Assembly: GCA_030592655.1 (NCBI GenBank)
Contig: JAUVIQ010000080.1
Location: forward strand, 1 to 11,850
Length of the DNA stretch: 11,850 nucleotides
Direction: 5' to 3'
Source: Planctomycetales bacterium
Lineage (GTDB): Bacteria; Planctomycetota; Phycisphaerae; SM23-33
In this document: in pieces, positions 6,921 through 11,850 of the stretch
How positions within the stretch are numbered: the first letter of the stretch is position 1
How the letters are laid out: every line of letters starts with the position of its first letter
Made by a program: the position numbers and the translations under genes
Notes under the pieces: model-generated
Database searches by the model: none
The model's input: only the letters and a program-made list of their open reading frames with translations
What the model was told of the DNA's origin: nothing

Positions 6921-7844
6921 CTATTTCTTCGTCGCGCAAATAACCACAGTAAGATATTCCATCTGTCCGTCTTCGGCGCTGAAGCGCCCGTTCAGGTAAG
7001 ACTGTACTTTTCGGAGGTAATCCGAATCCAGCACGGCCAGCGGTTGAACTTTTATATTCTCCCACCCATTATCCGCGAGGATTTCGCTATATTCAACCGG
7101 TCTGATGCGATTCGGCTGGCTCACATATCTGCAAAGGCGATAGTAGAAATCCGAGTAGCGATAGATGTTCAGCGGGTCCAGGTCACGGAGCCAACGGGTG
7201 TGCGTCTGAAGATCAATCACAGCCAGGAAAACCGCTCCGGGACGGATTACTTGATTGAGTTGCTTGATTGTTCGGGCTACATCGTCGAAATGTTCAAACG
7301 CAGCCTGGCTTAAGACGAAATCCACACCTTCGCCGTCCAATACGGAAAGGTCGAAATCCTCCCGCCAGAGGTAATTCAGTCGGTCATTTTGCCCCGATTT
7401 AGTCCGCTCCAACTCTCGGCGTAATTCATCGACAACCGCTTTATCCAAATCATCTGTTTCGAGGCGGCGGAAAAGGGCTTCGTAGAATTTTTCGCTGCTT
7501 TGGGCCAGGAGGTCGTGCGCGTCAATGGCGTTGTATTTTCGTGCGCCTTTGGCCAGAAGGATAAGCCCTATTCCCAGGTCCTGGCCCGGGCCTAGTTCGA
7601 GGATATTTTTACCGTTTATTTCCGGCGGATTGCCGAGATATGTATTGAGATACGCCAGCCAGTTATCAACGACCTCGAAATCGTATTTTACACACCGGTC
7701 GATTTGGGCTGGTGAAAAATCCCTTGGCCTGCGGTAGCCAAGCAAGGCGTACCGGAGTTTATTGGCTGCCAGTGCGGCAGCGCCCAGGACGTGATACGTT
7801 CGATTCCGCACACGCGGCAGGCTTAATGTTTGGACATCAACCAT
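6921..7844 (-). CDS. Class I SAM-dependent methyltransferase
   Basis: The protein has 307 residues. Motif I, ILELGPGQDLG (81-91), is the SAM-binding glycine loop. NAIDAHDLL (105-113) supplies the acidic residue at the end of strand 2. VDFVLSQAAFEHFDD (174-188) and the following VIRPGAVFLAVID (199-211) match motifs II and III of Methyltransf_11/23-type enzymes. About 60 residues before and a Tyr/Arg-rich segment after (215-250) are probably substrate-specific; the substrate cannot be read from sequence. I chose ATG at 7844, which overlaps the stop of the preceding small gene by 8 nt and implies translational coupling. A GTG at 7862, with AAGGGG four nucleotides upstream, is a credible alternative that would add six residues. 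A TTG at 7904 is less likely. Confidence 0.85.
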   Translation of the reverse strand: MVDVQTLSLPRVRNRTYHVLGAAALAANKLRYALLGYRRPRDFSPAQIDRCVKYDFEVVDNWLAYLNTYLGNPPEINGKNILELGPGQDLGIGLILLAKGARKYNAIDAHDLLAQSSEKFYEALFRRLETDDLDKAVVDELRRELERTKSGQNDRLNYLWREDFDLSVLDGEGVDFVLSQAAFEHFDDVARTIKQLNQVIRPGAVFLAVIDLQTHTRWLRDLDPLNIYRYSDFYYRLCRYVSQPNRIRPVEYSEILADNGWENIKVQPLAVLDSDYLRKVQSYLNGRFSAEDGQMEYLTVVICATKK

Positions 7845-8172
7845 CGCCCGATGAATTTCCACCCTGCCCCTTCGCCAACCTGCGGAGTTCTTCCTGCCAG
7901 GCAACAGTAAGAGTGATTCTTTTGCCTTCCTGCATTATGCAATACTGGGTTACGTCTTCGTCGTTAAGGTATCTCCGTTTGACTTCTTCCTGAACGGCAG
8001 ACTCATCCCAATCGGGATATTGAGAAGCGACGATTGCATTTACATGCCTACGCGTGAATCTATTCGCTTCATACATAAGACCTATACGCTCTGCCGGCGT
8101 TTTACGACGCAGAAAATCGGCTGTCGCATCGTCCACAACCCCAATCTTGTCGGCATTGATACAATGTTTCAT
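7837..8172 (-). CDS. Small conserved-looking protein of unknown function
   Basis: I cannot assign this 111-residue protein to a named family. It is charged, mostly helical in appearance, and has no signal peptide or membrane segment. The core, AERIGLMYEANRFTRRHVNA (28-47) followed by a Tyr-Pro-Asp-Trp motif and a V-x-x-E-V-x-R-R helix, resembles short proteins from Planctomycetota and other phyla that often sit beside a second small gene; that resemblance is from memory and gives no function. The Shine-Dalgarno AAGGGGA lies five nucleotides before the ATG at 8172. The gene starts 13 bp after the ffh stop and overlaps the methyltransferase start by 8 nt, so it is probably translated in series with both. 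Confidence 0.72.
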   Translation of the reverse strand: MKHCINADKIGVVDDATADFLRRKTPAERIGLMYEANRFTRRHVNAIVASQYPDWDESAVQEEVKRRYLNDEDVTQYCIMQEGKRITLTVAWQEELRRLAKGQGGNSSGDG

Positions 8173-8185
8173 AATTTTCCCCTTA

Positions 8186-9610
8186 TCACCGCCGCTTTTT
8201 TTTGCGTTTATTCCGTTGTTTTTTGGTCAGGCGTTTGGAGCGTTGTTTGACCTTGAATCCGCCGCCGCCGAACATGTCCATATTTCCCATCTGCTTGGCG
8301 AACTGCATACGGTCGCGCATACCCATCCCGGCCATTTGTTTCATCATACCGGCAGCAGCGGTGAAAGACTTGACCAGCCCGGAGACGTCCTGCGTCTCGC
8401 TGCCGCTGCCGCGTGCAATCCGACGCCGGCGCGAAGAGTCGATAGCCGACGGATTTGACCGCTCTGCCTTGGTCATGGAGTTGATAATCGCCTCCATGTG
8501 GTCAATCTCGCCGCCGTCGAAGTCCATGTGCTTGAGTTGGTTTCCGACGCCGGGCATGAGTTTGAGGATGTCCTTCATCGGACCCATTTTTTTCATCTGC
8601 TTCATCTGTCCGAGGAAGTCGTCGAGCGTCAGCGCGCCCTTGGCCATCTTGGCTTGGAGCGCCTCGGCCTGGTCGGCGTCGAATGTCGCCTGGGCCTTTT
8701 CAACCAGCGTTACAACGTCGCCCATTCCGAGGATTCGCCCAGCCATGCGGTCGGGGTGGAATTCTTCGATGGCTTCGAGTTTTTCGCCTACTCCGATGAA
8801 TTTGATGGGTTTTCCAGTAACGGCTTTGACCGACAATGCCGCTCCGCCGCGAGCGTCGGAATCAAACTTCGTCAGTATCACGCCGTCGAGTTCCAGGCGG
8901 TCGTTGAACTCCTTTGCCGAGTTGACGGCGTCCTGACCGGTCATTGCGTCGCAGACGAGGTAAATCTGGTGCGGGCTGACGGCGCGGGCGATGTCGGCGG
9001 CCTCTTTCATCATCTCTTCGTCGATGTGCAATCGGCCTGCGGTGTCGATAATGACCACGTCACGTTCGTTTTCGTTCGCCCATGAGATGCTCTTGCGCGC
9101 GACGCGGACGGGGTTCTTCTCACCTTCGAGTCTGAAGCACGGCACGGATACCTGTTCGGCCACCACGGACAACTGCTCGACGGCGGCAGGTCGCTGGAGG
9201 TCGCAGGCGACAACCATCGGGTGCTTTCCCTGTGCCTGCATAAAACGGGCGAGTTTCCCGCAGGTGGTCGTCTTTCCGGAACCCTGCAGGCCAGCCATCA
9301 TCACAATCGTCGGAGGAGGCGAGACGTAGTAAATCCGCGTATCGACCGGGCCCATCAGATCGACCAGTTCGTCATGGACGATCTTGACCATCATCTGGCT
9401 CGGATGGAGGCTCTTGATAACTTCCTGTCCGCGTGCTTTTTGAACGACGGATTCGCAGAACTCGCGGACGACTTTGTAGTGCACGTCGGCAGCCAGCAAA
9501 GCCTGGCGAATATCTCGCATCGCGTCCTTGACGTTCTGGTCGGTGATCTTGCCCCGGCCGGACATCTTGTGAAAGATCCCGGAGAATTTATCTGTCAACG
9601 CTTCAAACAT
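8186..9610 (-). CDS. ffh: Signal recognition particle GTPase Ffh
   Basis: The protein has 474 residues, close to the usual bacterial Ffh length. With the 4.5S/SRP RNA it binds signal sequences on nascent chains and delivers ribosomes to FtsY at the membrane. Domain order is N (1-85), G (about 95-300) and M (about 320-440). GTPase motifs are intact: GLQGSGKTT (107-115), DTAGR (189-193), TKFD (247-250) and DARGG (252-256). SRRRRIARGSG (393-403) is the SRP-RNA-binding signature, and the M domain is methionine-rich (GMMKQMAGMGMRDRM). The tail (452-474) is extremely Lys/Arg-rich, longer and more basic than in E. coli. The N-terminus MFEALTDKFSGIF is canonical, so the ATG at 9610 is secure although no Shine-Dalgarno is visible and a hairpin abuts it. 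No SRP RNA, rpsP, rimM or trmD gene adjoins it. Confidence 0.98.
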   Translation of the reverse strand: MFEALTDKFSGIFHKMSGRGKITDQNVKDAMRDIRQALLAADVHYKVVREFCESVVQKARGQEVIKSLHPSQMMVKIVHDELVDLMGPVDTRIYYVSPPPTIVMMAGLQGSGKTTTCGKLARFMQAQGKHPMVVACDLQRPAAVEQLSVVAEQVSVPCFRLEGEKNPVRVARKSISWANENERDVVIIDTAGRLHIDEEMMKEAADIARAVSPHQIYLVCDAMTGQDAVNSAKEFNDRLELDGVILTKFDSDARGGAALSVKAVTGKPIKFIGVGEKLEAIEEFHPDRMAGRILGMGDVVTLVEKAQATFDADQAEALQAKMAKGALTLDDFLGQMKQMKKMGPMKDILKLMPGVGNQLKHMDFDGGEIDHMEAIINSMTKAERSNPSAIDSSRRRRIARGSGSETQDVSGLVKSFTAAAGMMKQMAGMGMRDRMQFAKQMGNMDMFGGGGFKVKQRSKRLTKKQRNKRKKKRR

Positions 9611-9632
9611 AATCTGTGGAGAATAACAGATT
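9611..9632 (-). promoter_or_regulatory. Hairpin directly abutting the ffh start codon
   Basis: On the - strand, AATCTGT (9632-9626) and ACAGATT (9617-9611) are perfect 7-nt reverse complements with an 8-nt loop, TATTCTCC. The second arm ends at the base immediately before ATG. No purine-rich Shine-Dalgarno is present in this leader. A role in translation is a guess. The rest of the 115-bp spacer (9611-9725) shows no convincing promoter. Confidence 0.5.
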
Positions 9633-9725
9633 CGCGGAATTCGTGAAAGGAATGTTTCCCAAGGGGATGCTTCGCATAGCGGCGGTCGGCTTGCGGTGAG
9701 AAGTTAAACATTAAAATCAAGTTCG

Positions 9726-10340
9726 TTACCCCCCGTTCCGTGCGGGTTGAGTCGGTGGCGAAGGTTCCATCCCTCGCGGATCGATGTCCAGCGGGATGCA
9801 GGCCAGGATGAACTCGGCGGCGGCTTTGCCGTCTTGACGCAAAAGGCGGATTTCGTTTTCTGCAGGCCTCCGGAGTGCGTCTTCCACCACCGAGGCAGAG
9901 TCCGATACCGCCGACAGCGACTCAGCGGGAAAGAGCCAAACCGGTGGTTCAGCGCCTTGGCCATTAATTGGATGCACGGTTTGTGGAGTCGTCTGGAACC
10001 TCGAATAGAGAAATACGCCAACGGCAAGCATTATCATCGCCGCAACGGTCCAGGCCACTGCGGAGCGCCGCAGGTGCAGCCGCCTTGCCGGCGTCGTCGA
10101 TTCACCGGATGATTCCCGGACAGGTCGGCACCGGCGCAGTATCTCCTCATGCAGTTCCGGCGAGACGCTGAAATCACCCAGGCATGCCTCATCGTTCAGC
10201 CGTTCCGCCATACCCAGGCACTGTTGGCGAAAGTGTGCGCAGGCCCGGCAACGCCGGACATGCCGATCCACCACCCATGGCAACGGTTTGACCGTATCCA
10301 TAGACCGCGAAATAAACCATCTATGCAGGATGCAGAACAT
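9726..10340 (-). CDS. Membrane anti-sigma factor with zinc-finger (zf-HC2-like) domain
   Basis: The protein has 204 residues. Its N-terminal cytoplasmic part has the zinc anti-sigma signature H27-x3-C31-x2-C34 (HVRRCRAC), with C3 as a likely fourth ligand 24 residues earlier. Such ZAS domains hold the partner ECF sigma factor inactive. A single transmembrane helix spans about residues 93-112. The C-terminal part (about 113-204) would be extracytoplasmic, is Pro-rich, and has no recognised sensor domain. The ATG at 10340 overlaps the sigma stop as TAATG and has GGGAGG six nucleotides upstream, an excellent coupled start; this fixes the start although the frame runs open further upstream. The upstream gene is its sigma partner. 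The signal that releases the sigma factor is unknown. Confidence 0.85.
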   Translation of the reverse strand: MFCILHRWFISRSMDTVKPLPWVVDRHVRRCRACAHFRQQCLGMAERLNDEACLGDFSVSPELHEEILRRCRPVRESSGESTTPARRLHLRRSAVAWTVAAMIMLAVGVFLYSRFQTTPQTVHPINGQGAEPPVWLFPAESLSAVSDSASVVEDALRRPAENEIRLLRQDGKAAAEFILACIPLDIDPRGMEPSPPTQPARNGG

Positions 10341-10969
10341 TATCGGCCTCCCTTGATCCGACCGGCTGGGCATGGCGCACCAGTCGGCCTGTCTGAAACC
10401 TCGACCGGTCGCAACTTCCGCGACAGGCAAGATCGACCACGAAATAAAAGAACCTTAACATGGGTCTGTGTCTTATCCATTACTCGTGAAATCTCCTTCA
10501 CCGACATCTCCTCGGCGTATCGAAGCCACAAGGCCAAGTGCTGATTCTCCGAGAGCACTTCGGCCGCCAAGGCCCAGAGATTTTCGGTTTCTTCCCGTCC
10601 GGAGACGATCTCCGCCGGGTCCGTCTGCCCTGGCTTAAGGTTTCGGGCGGACGGGAGTAATTGTTCTTTCGACTTTCGAAAGTGGCTGCACGCCAGGCGT
10701 GAAGCGATGGTGAACAGCCAGGTAGTAACCTTCCACGCCGGTCTGTACAACCGGATTTTCTGATAGGCCCGCGCGAACGTCTCCTGGAGGAGGTCCTCGG
10801 CATCCTGCACGTGCCCGGTTCGCCGAACGAGAAACCGCAGGAGCCGACCTTCGTGCCGGTTCACCAGTTCTGCAAAAGAGGCCGAAGAACCCGCCTGCGC
10901 GCCGCAGGCGAGTTCTTCATCGCTAAGTGCAGACAGTTCGTCCGGTGATAACGGTTCCGATCCGGCCAT
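10340..10969 (-). CDS. ECF-type RNA polymerase sigma factor
   Basis: The protein has 209 residues. Region 2 (about 32-98) contains the core-binding and -10 recognition segment DAEDLLQETFARAYQKI (56-72) followed by TTWLFTIASRLACSHFRK. Region 4 (about 128-186) contains a helix-turn-helix, MSVKEISRVMDKTQTHVKVL (155-174), for -35 recognition. There is no region 1.1 or 3, as expected for group 4 (ECF) sigma factors. The ATG at 10969 has AGGAA six nucleotides upstream, overlapping the stop codon of the preceding gene. The stop overlaps the anti-sigma ATG by one base, so sigma and antagonist are made in a fixed ratio. The last 25 residues are Pro/Gly/Arg-rich and not part of the family fold. Regulon and ECF subgroup are not determinable here. 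Confidence 0.94.
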   Translation of the reverse strand: MAGSEPLSPDELSALSDEELACGAQAGSSASFAELVNRHEGRLLRFLVRRTGHVQDAEDLLQETFARAYQKIRLYRPAWKVTTWLFTIASRLACSHFRKSKEQLLPSARNLKPGQTDPAEIVSGREETENLWALAAEVLSENQHLALWLRYAEEMSVKEISRVMDKTQTHVKVLLFRGRSCLSRKLRPVEVSDRPTGAPCPAGRIKGGR

Positions 10970-10977
10970 AGTGTTTC

Positions 10978-11850
10978 CTATTGAGACTCGTCTTTGTTCT
11001 CATCCTTGCCGGCGGCATGTTTTTTCTTCATGGCGGTCTGCATCAAGGTCAAAGTATCTTCGACCGGATACTTGATGCTTACGGATACTTTCTTGTCCTT
11101 CCGATCGATCCTGATTGCATCGATTACTTTCTCCACTATTTTGGCGTTTTCCTGATCACCGTTCTCTTCCTGCATCGCCAGTGACGCCATTGCCAGCATT
11201 CCCTGTGCAGCCATGTGTATCTTTCGAGCGTCTTTGGCCGTAATCATCACCAGATCGAATGCGGCAAAAATATTCTTGTCCACTTCGCCCAATTCGAATC
11301 TCGCGCTTTGAGCCTTCTTCAAAAAGGCGGCGTGCCGTCTCTTTTTCCCAGCAGCCTTTTTCTTGAGAGCATCCGCCATTTTATCAATGCCCGTTACGGC
11401 TGCGACCACAAACGAACCCTTGGAGGGAGTAAGCATCTCGGTCAGCGGATTGTCCTTGGTAAGTGGTTTTCCCTTACCGTCCAGCAAGTCCAGTACCTCT
11501 TTGACACGAGCCAGGTCCGCGCCGGCGATGACGATACCGTCGCTGTGGAAACAGGCCAACCGTTCGCCCGGTTGTTTGGCGCGTTTGGGCCTTTTTTTAG
11601 GGGTGAAGGTGTAGATCGTGTGGTCGCCGTAAGTCTGGGTGCCGCTAGCGTCGGTGATCTCGAGCACCTTCTTGATCCCGGCCTCCTCGTACCTGTGATC
11701 AGCCACCGCCACGGCGTCCGTCTCCTTGCAGGTCGGGCCGAAGAGCGTCAGGGACTTCACTTTACCGAGAATCTCCCAAAACTCAACGGCCTTTTCCACG
11801 CGATCTTTCGGCACGGGGGAATCTTCGGCAGTGATTATTTCCAGTATTCC
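10978..11850 (-). CDS. Lys-rich protein of unknown function (5' end outside window)
   Basis: The - strand frame is open from the window edge to TAG at 10980-10978 (290 residues visible), so the start lies beyond 11850; a GTG at 11814 is only an internal codon. I do not recognise a family. Visible features are an N-terminal segment GILEIITAEDSPVPKDRVEK, alternating hydrophobic strands (VKSLTLFG, TIYTFTPKK, GIVIAGADL, SFVVAAVTG), a cluster of basic residues (KKKAAGKKRRHAAFLKK) and a Lys/Glu-rich C-terminus. No membrane helix is seen in this part. Only 8 bp separate it from the sigma gene, whose ribosome binding site overlaps its stop, so it is the upstream member of the sigma/anti-sigma operon. 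Secreted planctomycetal proteins of unknown function often have similar repeats of strands, but this is a weak comparison. Confidence 0.75.
   Translation of the reverse strand, partial: GILEIITAEDSPVPKDRVEKAVEFWEILGKVKSLTLFGPTCKETDAVAVADHRYEEAGIKKVLEITDASGTQTYGDHTIYTFTPKKRPKRAKQPGERLACFHSDGIVIAGADLARVKEVLDLLDGKGKPLTKDNPLTEMLTPSKGSFVVAAVTGIDKMADALKKKAAGKKRRHAAFLKKAQSARFELGEVDKNIFAAFDLVMITAKDARKIHMAAQGMLAMASLAMQEENGDQENAKIVEKVIDAIRIDRKDKKVSVSIKYPVEDTLTLMQTAMKKKHAAGKDENKDESQ

Noticed and set aside
6489..7313. A 274-codon + strand open frame across the oxidoreductase and methyltransferase genes
   Set aside because: It spans the junction of two well-supported - strand genes and shows no domain of its own.
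8202..9085. Long + strand open frames antisense to ffh
   Set aside because: Ffh is unambiguous on the - strand; the antisense frames are shadows.

Overview
The window looks like a piece of a chromosome from a Planctomycetota-type bacterium (perhaps Phycisphaerae-like). This is inferred from the gene mix: a zf-HC2 anti-sigma/ECF sigma pair, a secreted beta-propeller, a FAD_oxidored-family flavoprotein, a Lys/Arg-tailed Ffh, and tRNA-Ile/tRNA-Ala without adjoining rRNA genes. No taxonomic marker is decisive, so the assignment is tentative.

Layout. Positions 1-2950 (+ strand) hold the 3' end of a large surface protein with 100-residue cadherin-like repeats and a C-terminal membrane anchor. It is followed 41 bp later by a membrane-bound PAS-GGDEF diguanylate cyclase, so an adhesin and a c-di-GMP synthase probably share a transcript. 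Everything from 3072 to 11850 is on the - strand and converges on that pair.

Reading the - strand from its 5' side (high coordinates): a partial Lys-rich protein of unknown function, an ECF sigma factor and its zinc-binding membrane anti-sigma factor form a tight operon (8 bp spacing, then a TAATG overlap). After 115 bp comes ffh (SRP GTPase), followed closely by a 111-residue unknown protein, a SAM methyltransferase (8-nt overlap with the unknown) and a FAD-dependent oxidoreductase (21 bp gap). These four are probably co-transcribed. After 168 bp with a possible weak terminator comes a secreted beta-propeller protein. After a further 229 bp with a good sigma70-type promoter and two hairpin repeats come tRNA-Ile(GAU) and tRNA-Ala(UGC), with a long palindromic repeat between them.

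Functionally the window mixes housekeeping (Ffh, two tRNAs) with envelope and signalling genes (adhesin, cyclase, sigma/anti-sigma, propeller). The most notable items are the adhesin-cyclase pair, the rRNA-less Ile-Ala tRNA pair with its palindromic insert and hairpin leader, and the ffh start codon abutted by a hairpin with no Shine-Dalgarno. I did not find a clearly new multi-gene defence or metabolic system.
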